Source: Desulfosporosinus sp. Tol-M
GTDB lineage: Bacteria > Bacillota > Desulfitobacteriia > Desulfitobacteriales > Desulfitobacteriaceae
Direction of reading: 5' to 3'
Assembly (NCBI GenBank): GCA_000770645.1
Contig: JQID01000035.1
Coordinates: 1 to 59,301 of the forward strand
Length of the DNA: 59,301 bases
The first letter of the stretch is position 1, and each line of letters begins with the position of its first letter. The translations under genes and the position numbers were made by a program. Below the pieces are notes generated by a model. The model had not been told where the DNA came from. It saw nothing but the letters and a program-made list of their open reading frames with translations, and did not search any database. This document shows positions 43,510 to 51,496 of the stretch, piece by piece.

Positions 43510-44262
43510 ATGAAAGCTTTACTTACGTTAACATCCAGTGAATCAAAACGACTTATTGCCAAAGGGGTCAAGGCCCTGCCCAGCGTTCTGAACGCTTTGG
43601 CAAAATATACGATTATTGTGGCAGGCAGTACTTCGAATGCCTTTGTGGCGGAAGAGTTACTTGGAGTCCGGATTGAGGACAAAACCGGCTATACCGTGGG
43701 CATCGTCACCAAGGGAGAGCTGGGAATCAGTCAGTCTTCTAAGAAAACATTTCCTTATGTTCTTGCCAAGGGACAAGCCCTGGAGATCTCCTGGAAAGAA
43801 TATTTGCCCAAATTACAGGTTGGGGATATCTTCATTAAAGGCGGCAACGCCGTAGACCACACCGGTTTAGCTGCTGTAATGGTTTCAGATTCCACGGGAG
43901 GTACTATCGGGGCGGCTCAAGGGATCCTTTATGCCCGAGGGATTGAACTGATTGTTCCGATCGGTCTTGAGAAAATGATTCCCGATGTTCGAGCAGCTGT
44001 TGAATTTATGACTAAATCCCCCGTTGACGAATCCTTTGGCCATAAAGTTGGTCTCATTCCTATGCTTGGCGCTACCGTTGTTACGGAAATTACTGCCCTG
44101 GAAACACTCTACGATGTCCAAGCGCGATGCATTGCTGCAGGTGGGGTCGATGGCTCGGAAGGTGCGGTTACTATTGCCATTAAAGGACTTGATGAAGAAG
44201 TGCAAAGGGCAATTCGAGACGTTAGATCATTTAAGGGCGAGCCTCAGGTTTCCGTTCAATAA
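43510..44262 (+). CDS. Conserved-looking soluble protein, family not recognised
   Basis: A 250-residue protein starting MKALLTLTSSESKRLIAKGV after AGGAGG. The pattern is alternating strands and helices with glycine turns: YTIIVAGSTSNAFVAEELLG, GDIFIKGGNAVDHTGLAAVM, GGTIGAAQGILYARGIELIV then PIGLEKMIP, and HKVGLIPMLGATVVTEITAL. This suggests a Rossmann-like or two-lobed nucleotide/cofactor-binding fold. I see no signal peptide, membrane segment or known catalytic motif. It is a single gene behind a good RBS, closed by a 40-bp palindromic terminator. No function is assigned. Confidence 0.75.
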   Translation: MKALLTLTSSESKRLIAKGVKALPSVLNALAKYTIIVAGSTSNAFVAEELLGVRIEDKTGYTVGIVTKGELGISQSSKKTFPYVLAKGQALEISWKEYLPKLQVGDIFIKGGNAVDHTGLAAVMVSDSTGGTIGAAQGILYARGIELIVPIGLEKMIPDVRAAVEFMTKSPVDESFGHKVGLIPMLGATVVTEITALETLYDVQARCIAAGGVDGSEGAVTIAIKGLDEEVQRAIRDVRSFKGEPQVSVQ

Positions 44263-44264
44263 AC

Positions 44265-44304
44265 AATAAATACAAGCATGGCAATTGCCATGCTTGTATT
44301 TATT
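44265..44304. terminator. 40-bp perfect palindrome, bidirectional terminator
   Basis: Two perfect 20-base arms meeting at AATT (44283-44286) and flanked by A-runs on the left and T-runs on the right. It begins 2 bases after the stop of the 43510-44262 gene. The symmetry allows termination from both directions. Confidence 0.75.
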
Positions 44305-44372
44305 TAATTTAATTATACTTGCTTCGCTCGGGGACGCACCTCTGCACAATTTAAGAACTGCGAACTACGATT

Positions 44373-44474
44373 TAGCTCATGGCAAATCACATGTAAAATA
44401 GTCCCCACTCCTAGCTGAGAAGTTACACTAATTGTACCACCTATCTCTTCCAAAATGTGTTTCACGATACTTTC
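44373..44474 (-). pseudogene. Histidine-kinase C-terminal remnant
   Basis: A frame just downstream of the AbfD-type gene reads ESIVKHILEEIGGTISVTSQ and then LGVGTILHV, which fits the G2-box end of a HATPase_c domain (SIVKxIVExHGGxIxVxSxxGxGTxFxV). The dimerisation domain, N-box and G1-box are missing, and no proper start exists. It is a leftover of a sensor kinase gene. Confidence 0.6.
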
Positions 44475-44519
44475 TGGAGCGCATTGGAGACTATTGTACA
44501 AATATTGCGGAAGAGATTG

Positions 44520-45986
44520 TTAATCATGGACCATCGAGTTGGAGCTGACTTGGATTCCGGCAAGTTTTTGAGCCAGGCTCTTTTTCCTATCCAAATTGGC
44601 TTGGCGCAGAATCATAACTCTTTGAGCTTGGGGTGAACCGGCTCCATGCATACTTTCGACGAGGGCTGTCCCGCCCGTCATGTTTTCGATAAGTCTGGCC
44701 ATGCGAATTCGATCGATAGTTGGCACTGAGTCAACACCTTTTAAGTATTTTTCAATATAGGGTCCTATTTCCGGATGTTTCAGGTCTTTTTCGGAGGGCA
44801 ATGTGGCCATAAAACCACCCGCTATATCATGGGCCAAGCGGCAGATTTCATAAATATAACGTGTAACATTTTGCTTTACAGTATTTGCAAGCATGGGATC
44901 CACCAGATAGGCACCGGACGGAGTCGGTACACCTTCGCAGGAACAAGCCAGAGACCCACTGTAAAGAGTTTCAGTAAGGTGCACCATTTCTACGATTTTA
45001 TCCCGGACATGAGAGGCCTTTGCTGCCCCGTTATACTCGGCAATCGCTGCGGCAGCTCCTATGATGACATCACTTACTCCGCCTTTACAGCCACCATAGT
45101 TGGAACGATGTAAAGAAGCAAATCTTTCAACGAGTAAACCCGCAAATTGATACTCTTCACACATAAACACTCGCTCCCATGGAACAAAGACATCATTCAG
45201 TATAGTCAATGCCTCTCCGCCGACAATTCCATACAGAGCATTTCCTTGATCAATTTCTCCTTCGAGTCGCCGTTGGTCATTAGTTTGTCGTCCAAAAATA
45301 TGCAGAACTCCAGAAGCATCTGAAGGGATTGCGCAGACTACGGCGTATGCTTTGTCATTTTCCGTCATAGCCACGGTTGGCATGATTAGCATTTCGTGAG
45401 AGTTAATAATTCCCGTTTGATGAGCTTTCGCCCCGCGAATAACAATTCCTTTGTCATTCTTTTCGACGATATGGACAAACAGATCCGGATCTTTCTGCCG
45501 ACTGGGTATTAAGCCCCGGTCTCCTTTAGGATCGGTCATCGCACCCGCCACCATTAAGTCATTTTCCTGGATATATTCCAGATAACTGCGGAATCTTTCA
45601 TGATAATTCGTCCCTAACGCTTGATCTATTTCATAAGATACGCTATATGTTGCATTCAAGGCATCAAAACCGACACAACGTTGGTAGCAAGTTCCTGTCC
45701 GGTTCGCTATCATGCGCAGCATTTTGACTTTCTTCAGTAAGTCCTCAGTGCTTTGATGGATGTGCGTAAACCGGCTTATTTTTTTCCCCGTGATATGGGA
45801 AGTCGCTGTTACGAGATCTTCAGTACTCGCATCATGAGCCAATTCATAAGTTATAGCTGCGGAATTAATATGAGGACGAAAAAGCGGATAATCAACGATG
45901 TTTTCAATTCTCTCGCCAAAGGCATAGACATTAAGTTTTAGTCCTCTAAGACTTTCTATATAGTCGTTTCCATTTTTTAGTGACAT
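44520..45986 (-). CDS. abfD: 4-Hydroxybutyryl-CoA dehydratase-type flavoenzyme (AbfD)
   Basis: A 488-residue member of the HpaB/AbfD family. It keeps all four ligands of the special [4Fe-4S] cluster of 4-hydroxybutyryl-CoA dehydratase: Cys100 and Cys104 (TGTCYQRC), His293 and Cys300 (SLHRSNYGGC). The spacing equals that of the Clostridium aminobutyricum enzyme (99/103/292/299). This distinguishes it from oxygen-dependent HpaB monooxygenases. The predicted reaction is 4-hydroxybutyryl-CoA to crotonyl-CoA with FAD and a ketyl radical. AGGAGG precedes the ATG. A CoA-transferase pseudogene at 57.5 kb could once have supplied its substrate. Confidence 0.9.
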   Translation of the reverse strand: MSLKNGNDYIESLRGLKLNVYAFGERIENIVDYPLFRPHINSAAITYELAHDASTEDLVTATSHITGKKISRFTHIHQSTEDLLKKVKMLRMIANRTGTCYQRCVGFDALNATYSVSYEIDQALGTNYHERFRSYLEYIQENDLMVAGAMTDPKGDRGLIPSRQKDPDLFVHIVEKNDKGIVIRGAKAHQTGIINSHEMLIMPTVAMTENDKAYAVVCAIPSDASGVLHIFGRQTNDQRRLEGEIDQGNALYGIVGGEALTILNDVFVPWERVFMCEEYQFAGLLVERFASLHRSNYGGCKGGVSDVIIGAAAAIAEYNGAAKASHVRDKIVEMVHLTETLYSGSLACSCEGVPTPSGAYLVDPMLANTVKQNVTRYIYEICRLAHDIAGGFMATLPSEKDLKHPEIGPYIEKYLKGVDSVPTIDRIRMARLIENMTGGTALVESMHGAGSPQAQRVMILRQANLDRKKSLAQKLAGIQVSSNSMVHD

Positions 45987-46163
45987 AAAGTTTTCCTCCT
46001 ATCCGCACGAACTTCTTGATTTCAAATAATCCAGGCTTTATTTTAGTATAACATATCGCAAGTGGGCATCCATCAACAAATTATTCCACGTTATCATGTT
46101 CAATGTTGTAGGGGACTAACGGGTTTCCTTTATCTAATAATTCCAGTCTTCATGTTTTACCAC

Positions 46164-46340
46164 TTATCTGTTAAGCTCATCTTTACAGCAGCGCCACTTT
46201 GGCAAATATTCATTCATGTATGCCCTAAATACTGCATTATGCTTTCTGACCAGAAGATGAACCATTTCATGAACTACGATATTTTTAATGTTCTTTTGTT
46301 CAACATCAATGATGATTTCTCCAAGGTGCAATTGTGACAT
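46164..46340 (-). pseudogene. YgjP/M48-type metallopeptidase remnant with its own RBS
   Basis: A 58-codon frame from ATG 46340, with GGGGGA upstream, reads MSQLHLGEIIIDVEQKNIKN then IVVHEMVHLLVRKHN and YMNEYLPKWRCCKDELNR. The HExxH zinc motif (HEMVH) and the following AYMNEYLPKW match the C-terminal end of YgjP/DUF45 metal-dependent hydrolases. The N-terminal two-thirds are missing. Translation is possible, but the product would lack most of the fold. In the same gap, 46377-46455 holds another short tail-like frame ending RLPRY. Confidence 0.55.
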
Positions 46341-46471
46341 AATTAATATTCCCCCTGCTAAGTCCTCATTGCATACTCAATACCTTGGCAGTCTGGTCTG
46401 CTCCTGGTAGAACTCCTCCACACCGATCTCCTTCATCCGCCGATTAAACCTTTTTTACTGCTGGATTGGAA

Positions 46472-47263
46472 TCACAGTAGCGCTTTGTACAGAAATATTA
46501 CAATAATTATTATTCCAAAAGACCACAAGGTGACTTTTAGCCACGAACCAGACCATTGCTCTTTAACCCATTGAATACGGTTATTATGCTCCACAAATTC
46601 ACGAAGCCACAGGCGATTCCACCAAACAATAATCAATAGCATAATTAAAGCCGACACAATAACTACAACAGGATGCATATTTTCATAGACTAACCTGCTA
46701 CCCGTATAACTAAGTATAGCATATCCGGGGAGTCGTCCCGCTATGGAGATTAGAACGAGAGTGCTAATTTTAATTCTGGTAAGTCCAGCAATGAAACAGA
46801 TCATGTCATCCGGAAAAGCCGGCAGAAGAAAAATCAAAAAGAATACCAATACTCCTTTATCCTCAGTTAAGTGGTCAAACTTCTCCAATAATTCTTTTTT
46901 AATAAAGAGTTCAACAAAAGGTCGCCCTAGTTTTCGCGTCAGGACAAAAATCAGCGTAAAGCCAATTCCAGCACCGATGAGTGTATATACTAATCCCCAG
47001 GAAGTTCCAAATAAATATCCGCCAACGAATCCGATGACCTGTCCGGGTATTGGGGCAATAAAGGCTTGTGCGACCTGAAGCAATATATAGACTACTGGAC
47101 CCCATGCCCCAGCTCCTATAATTAAGTTCCTCGTCTGCTCTGGATTATTCAGAATTGAAAGATACGGCCATGCGAGATAGACCATAACACCCAGAATCAC
47201 GACAACCACCAAAACCGTTACGATAAGTGAGTTGTTGCGTTGTTTTAGTGGGACTTGACTCAT
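46472..47263 (-). CDS. TVP38/TMEM64-family membrane protein (VTT domain)
   Basis: A 263-residue polytopic membrane protein. The VTT/SNARE-associated core is visible as AFIAPIPGQVIGFVGGYLFG, followed by GAGIGFTLIFVLTRKLGRPFVE and FLIFLLPAFPDDMICFIAGL, with the usual re-entrant Pro-rich segments. About six hydrophobic segments are present. The frame is open far upstream, but homology begins at MSQVPLKQRNN (ATG 47263). Relatives include DedA-like lipid flippases, so a phospholipid or undecaprenyl-carrier transport role is plausible. The 47264-47510 gap upstream holds nothing I can support. Confidence 0.85.
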   Translation of the reverse strand: MSQVPLKQRNNSLIVTVLVVVVILGVMVYLAWPYLSILNNPEQTRNLIIGAGAWGPVVYILLQVAQAFIAPIPGQVIGFVGGYLFGTSWGLVYTLIGAGIGFTLIFVLTRKLGRPFVELFIKKELLEKFDHLTEDKGVLVFFLIFLLPAFPDDMICFIAGLTRIKISTLVLISIAGRLPGYAILSYTGSRLVYENMHPVVVIVSALIMLLIIVWWNRLWLREFVEHNNRIQWVKEQWSGSWLKVTLWSFGIIIIVIFLYKALL

Positions 47264-47510
47264 GATAAGTATCATTCCTTTCGCTGTGCTCAAGGCACAA
47301 AATTCGTTACTCACGCATGGATTTTGCCCGACAACTGATACATTATGTACATAATTTAGCTTAAGGGGATATCTGAAATAAACGCAATAGCCGAAGGGAA
47401 TCTTCTTGATCCGCGCATGGTAGCGCGCTGTTAGGCGAAGGCTTTGTCCCAAAAGAAAACCCCAGGAAATTATGCATTCTCCCAAGGTAGAGGTTTCAAA
47501 AATGTCAATA

Positions 47511-48674
47511 TTAGCCTTGATCAATGGCGTTTTGGTATGCTTCCCGAGGGGGACGTGGGCCGAAGAACTGGAAGTAATGGCATTCCATTCGTCCGTTATA
47601 AAGCTTTCGGCTTTTGTCCCAACGCCGTCCGATGAAGCGTTCTGGAAATTGATGAGTGGTAAGCATATGCAGGGACCAGTTTTGCAAACGCTTAAACGTT
47701 TCTCCAAGTTCAAGATAGAGTCCTTCAATCTCTGTGACATCCCCAAGTCGCTCACCATAGGGCGGGTTGGCAATCATATGCCCGTATTTAAACCTGGACC
47801 GCACATCGGCCACCGCTAGTCGCTGAAAGTGGATTGCATCTTCTACCCCGGCCTCAAGAGCGTGTGTGCGGGCTAAAGCCAAAGCTTTCGGATCGATATC
47901 TGAACCGTAGATATGTAAAGGTACGTGGCAATTCCAAAGATCGAGTGCTTCCTGCCAAGCTTCTTGCCAGAGTGCTTTGGGAATTCTGGGCCATTTCTCG
48001 GCTGCAAAACTACGTTTCAGGCCCGGCGCCCGGTTCTGGGCAATAAATGCCGCTTCGATGGGAATTGTTCCGGTCCCGCAAAAAGGGTCCAGTAAGGCGC
48101 GACCTTTGTGCCAGTAACTTAGTAGAATCATTGCCGCTGCCAAAGTTTCTTTTAAGGGCGCTTGTCCGGCAAGCTGCCGATAGCCGCGCTTGTGTAAACC
48201 TAAGCCGGACGTGTCTAAGGTCAGGGTCACAAGATCCTTGAGCAGGGCGACTTCGATCTGATAACGGGGTCCCGTCTCTTCAAACCAGCTTCTACCATAG
48301 CTTGCTTTGAGGCGTTCCACAATCGCTTTTTTTACAATAGCCTGGCAATCGGAAACACTGAACAACTGGGATTTAATAGATTTTCCTTGAACGGGAAAGT
48401 TCGCTTTCTCGGGAAGCCACTCCTCCCAGGGCAATGCTTTCGTTTGTTGAAAAAGCTCTTCGAATGTTCGAGCTTTGAAAGAGCCCATTTTAAGAAGAAC
48501 ACGATCAGAACTGCGTAACCAGAGGTTTGTACGACAAATCCCCAGCTCATCAGTGCTGAAAGAGACTCTCCCGTTTTCGACCACTAAATTATCATAGCCA
48601 AGTTTTTTTAGCTCACGAGCCACAATGGATTCCAAACCAAAAGCGGCTGTGGCGATCAGCTCAATTTTTGCCAT
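47511..48674 (-). CDS. THUMP-domain class I RNA methyltransferase (RlmL/YpsC-like)
   Basis: A 387-residue protein with an N-terminal ferredoxin-like/THUMP RNA-binding part (IELIATAAFGLESIVARELK, VSDCQAIVKKAIVERL) and a Rossmann methyltransferase domain. DPFCGTGTIPIEAAFIA is the SAM loop. ANPPYGERLG is the NPPY motif of N2-guanine and N6-adenine methyltransferases. It matches the N-terminal half of E. coli RlmL and Bacillus YpsC, so 23S rRNA m2G modification is the likely reaction. AGAGG precedes the ATG. Confidence 0.9.
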   Translation of the reverse strand: MAKIELIATAAFGLESIVARELKKLGYDNLVVENGRVSFSTDELGICRTNLWLRSSDRVLLKMGSFKARTFEELFQQTKALPWEEWLPEKANFPVQGKSIKSQLFSVSDCQAIVKKAIVERLKASYGRSWFEETGPRYQIEVALLKDLVTLTLDTSGLGLHKRGYRQLAGQAPLKETLAAAMILLSYWHKGRALLDPFCGTGTIPIEAAFIAQNRAPGLKRSFAAEKWPRIPKALWQEAWQEALDLWNCHVPLHIYGSDIDPKALALARTHALEAGVEDAIHFQRLAVADVRSRFKYGHMIANPPYGERLGDVTEIEGLYLELGETFKRLQNWSLHMLTTHQFPERFIGRRWDKSRKLYNGRMECHYFQFFGPRPPREAYQNAIDQG

Positions 48675-48859
48675 CCGGATTCAACCTCTGCTTTCAATGT
48701 TACCAAACAATAATAAGCAACATCCATTTAGGATGATACCATTAGTCATCCCGGCGGTCAAATTGCCCTTTCATTAACTGTCACCTTTTCCTGAAAATTA
48801 AATATCATGCATGAAGAGCAGATACTGATTTATATATCTGCTTAGATTGAGGTGATTGT

Positions 48860-50182
48860 ATGAATTATAAGTTGACGCAGTCCAATTACAGGCATCTGGT
48901 TGTAGGGGCAGACACAAAGATTCCTCTGCAGAACGGTCAATTTACAGCAGCCATAAACTTCGATAACGCGGCTTCAACCCCTCCCTTTGTTTCGGTTATG
49001 GAGGAAATAAATAACTTTTCAACTATGTATTCTTCTATCCATCGAGGCACCGGTTATAAATCAAAGTTTTCTTCCCAGCTCTTTGAAGCGGCAAGATCTG
49101 TCGTCTTAAAATTTGTTAATGCCGAACCTTACCACGATACAGTGATTTTTGTTAAAAATACGACGGAAGCGATTAACAAATTATCCTATCGTCTCTGGCA
49201 TGGAAACAAGAAAAGTGTCATCCTATCGACCTGGATGGAGCACCATTCCAACGATCTCCCGTGGAGAAACAAGTTTCATGTGGATTATGTTCAAACAGAT
49301 ACCCATGGAAAATTAAGTCTTGAGAATTTAGAGTATAAATTAAAAAAACATAAGGGCAACGTTAAACTCGTAACCGTGACCGGAGCCTCCAATGTTACCG
49401 GATATGTTAACCCGATACATAAAATAGCTGAACTGGCCCACCGCTATCAGGCGAAAATACTGGTTGATGGCGCACAGTTAGTCCCTCACCATGCCGTTAA
49501 TATGAAACCAAAAAATCCACTCCAACATATCGATTATCTTGCTTTTTCGGCTCATAAAATGTACGCCCCCTTTGGCACAGGAGTACTCATTGGCCCGCAG
49601 GAAACGTTTAAACAGGGTATCTCTGAATTTGTGGGCGGAGGTACCGTAGAAACCGTGAATCATGATTGGGTAGTGTGGTCTAACCCCCCACATAAAGAAG
49701 AGGCGGGAACCCCCAACGTTATGGGGATTGTTGCTCTCGTGGCAGCGATTAATACCTTAACAGCCATAGACATGAGAAACGTCGATTACTATGAGCGTGA
49801 GCTTACCAATTATGCCAATCAAAAGTTAAAATCAATCCCCGGGATTACGCTTTACTCGCATACCGCCCCAGATGAACCTAGAATTGGAATTATCCCATTT
49901 AATATTCAAGGAATTGCTCACCATCAGGTTGCAGCTATGCTGTCCAAAGAGGCGGGCATCGCAGTTCGCAGCGGCTGTTTTTGTGCTCAGCCCTATATTC
50001 AGCAGCTTTTATCCATTTCCCCGCAACAAATGGATTTCTACAAAAATAACGCGGATGCTCCCCGCCCAGGTATGGTTCGATTAAGCTTCGGCTTATACAA
50101 CGACTTCAGTGAAATTAATGTTTTAACCCACTTTCTTAAAAGAATCAGCAAGCACCCTACAACTTTCAGGAACTTGGTGTAA
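48860..50182 (+). CDS. Cysteine desulfurase/class V aminotransferase (SufS-like)
   Basis: A 440-residue class V PLP enzyme. INFDNAAST opens the fold, ILVDGAQLVPHH carries the PLP-contacting Asp, and FSAHKMYAPFGTGVLIG the Schiff-base Lys. The reactive-Cys segment is VRSGCFCAQPYIQQ, which corresponds to the SufS catalytic loop but with two cysteines. GAGGTGATTG precedes the ATG. It is followed by a DsrE-like gene (58 bases), suggesting that released sulfane sulfur passes to that protein rather than to a SufU/IscU scaffold. Selenocysteine lyase is an alternative. Confidence 0.88.
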   Translation: MNYKLTQSNYRHLVVGADTKIPLQNGQFTAAINFDNAASTPPFVSVMEEINNFSTMYSSIHRGTGYKSKFSSQLFEAARSVVLKFVNAEPYHDTVIFVKNTTEAINKLSYRLWHGNKKSVILSTWMEHHSNDLPWRNKFHVDYVQTDTHGKLSLENLEYKLKKHKGNVKLVTVTGASNVTGYVNPIHKIAELAHRYQAKILVDGAQLVPHHAVNMKPKNPLQHIDYLAFSAHKMYAPFGTGVLIGPQETFKQGISEFVGGGTVETVNHDWVVWSNPPHKEEAGTPNVMGIVALVAAINTLTAIDMRNVDYYERELTNYANQKLKSIPGITLYSHTAPDEPRIGIIPFNIQGIAHHQVAAMLSKEAGIAVRSGCFCAQPYIQQLLSISPQQMDFYKNNADAPRPGMVRLSFGLYNDFSEINVLTHFLKRISKHPTTFRNLV

Positions 50183-50240
50183 TATAATTCCCATTTCTAC
50201 GAACAATAGGTTTGTAGAAAACATTGAAGGGGTGCGTGAA

Positions 50241-50717
50241 TTGAATAAGAAAATGAACATCCTCATGTTTAGCGGAGAATATGATAAAGCTTTAGCCGCT
50301 CTGGTACTTGCCAATTCTGCCCGGGAGTTGGAGGTCGACGTAACCATGTTTTTTGCGTTTTGGGGACTAATGCTCGTTCGTGACCCTGAAAAAGGGACAT
50401 CCGAGGACAAAAGTTTATATGAAAAAATGTTCGGGATGGTTACTCCCAAGGGACCTGAGGAATTGCCCCTCTCCAGAATGAACATGGCCGGACTTGGCAA
50501 ACAAATGCTTTGTGAGATGATGGAAGATGACCAAACCCCCACTCTGACAGACTTTCTCAATGGAGCGAGGAAAAAGGGGGTTAAATTTTATGGGTGTAAA
50601 TTATCCGTTGATGTCATGGGCTTTAAAGAAGACGAACTGTTACCGGAAGTTGAAATCATCACGGCAAAAGAATATTTAGACGATGCCCTGACCTCTGACA
50701 TTCAACTTTTTATCTAG
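50241..50717 (+). CDS. DsrE/DsrF-like sulfur-relay family protein
   Basis: A 158-residue protein of the DsrE/F/H-like (DrsH, peroxiredoxin-like) family. It begins NILMFSGEYDKALAALVLAN, then LEVDVTMFFAFWGLMLV, and ends with GVKFYGCKLSVDVMGF, whose Cys sits where family members carry a persulfide cysteine. An N-terminal loop rich in Met/Asp is typical of the DUF-type members. The start is probably TTG 50241 (GGGG 8 bases upstream), with GTG 50232 also open. It likely accepts sulfur from the adjacent cysteine desulfurase. Its destination is unknown. Confidence 0.82.
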   Translation: MNKKMNILMFSGEYDKALAALVLANSARELEVDVTMFFAFWGLMLVRDPEKGTSEDKSLYEKMFGMVTPKGPEELPLSRMNMAGLGKQMLCEMMEDDQTPTLTDFLNGARKKGVKFYGCKLSVDVMGFKEDELLPEVEIITAKEYLDDALTSDIQLFI

Positions 50718-50720
50718 TTA

Positions 50721-51350
50721 CTATGTACTTATTCCCAGAGCTTCTTTGGCCAGGCGATCTACGTAATCGTTAAATTGATCTCCTGAGTGGCCGATAACTT
50801 TTCTAAATTCGTAAATTCCCTGATGCGCTTTCATAAACGCGACGTAGGCTTTGGTAAACTTATTTTTTGCTTGCCAATCTCCGCTAACCCAATGAGAAAT
50901 TCCGGAATAGTCGTGATAGATCAGAATACGGGCATTAAGCGTTTTGGCTTTTTCCACAGCATGTTGGACCGCTGCCAGTTCGCCGGCGACATTCCGCATA
51001 CTTGCTGCCTCAAGGTCTTCCCCAACCCCTTTGCTTTCAAAAACGACCTCGCCATCCTTGATAAAGACATAACCATAGGAATACCTGCCATTGCAATAGC
51101 TGCCGTCGGTATAGACTTCATAGTCAATAGGGCCTTTAGCATCAAGCGGACCATTCACCTTGCTGCTTTCGTTAAGATCGTTAGAAGTCCTAACGCAGCC
51201 GTTGAACCACTCCAGGGCTGCAACTTTCGTTTCAAACCCTTTATACACTGCTCCTTTATACCCTTTAACAGAGGCCAGGCATTCCGGCCAGTTATTAAAA
51301 ATCCCTACCTTAGTTCCTTCTTTAACCGCGTAGTAATTTTTTTTACCCAA
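50721..51350 (-). CDS. Ribonuclease HI with N-terminal viroplasmin/hybrid-binding domain
   Basis: A 209-residue RNase H. The N-terminal hybrid-binding domain reads NYYAVKEGTKVGIFNNWPEC and YKGAVYKGFETKVAALEWF. The catalytic domain keeps the four acids: Asp in YEVYTDGSY, Glu in AGELAAVQHAV, Asp in IYHDYSGIS and Asp in NDYVDRLAKEAL. It removes RNA from RNA-DNA hybrids. TTG 51350 with GGAGG 8 bases upstream is preferred over the ATG 51428, which adds a non-homologous leader. It converges with the DsrE-like gene, 3 bases apart. Confidence 0.9.
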   Translation of the reverse strand: MGKKNYYAVKEGTKVGIFNNWPECLASVKGYKGAVYKGFETKVAALEWFNGCVRTSNDLNESSKVNGPLDAKGPIDYEVYTDGSYCNGRYSYGYVFIKDGEVVFESKGVGEDLEAASMRNVAGELAAVQHAVEKAKTLNARILIYHDYSGISHWVSGDWQAKNKFTKAYVAFMKAHQGIYEFRKVIGHSGDQFNDYVDRLAKEALGIST

Positions 51351-51496
51351 AGCTTGTTCCTCCTTAAAACTTTGGCAATCTCGCCGGTTAGTCCGATAAT
51401 AACCTTTTAATGAATGATATTCGTCCAATAATAAAATAATAGGTTAAAGCTGTACAAAACACAAACCGTAACCACAAATGAAGGAGGACTGTCCCC

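Noticed and set aside
46062..46337. 91-residue plus-strand frame
   Set aside because: It is antisense to the metallopeptidase remnant with HEMVH; its own composition is not protein-like.
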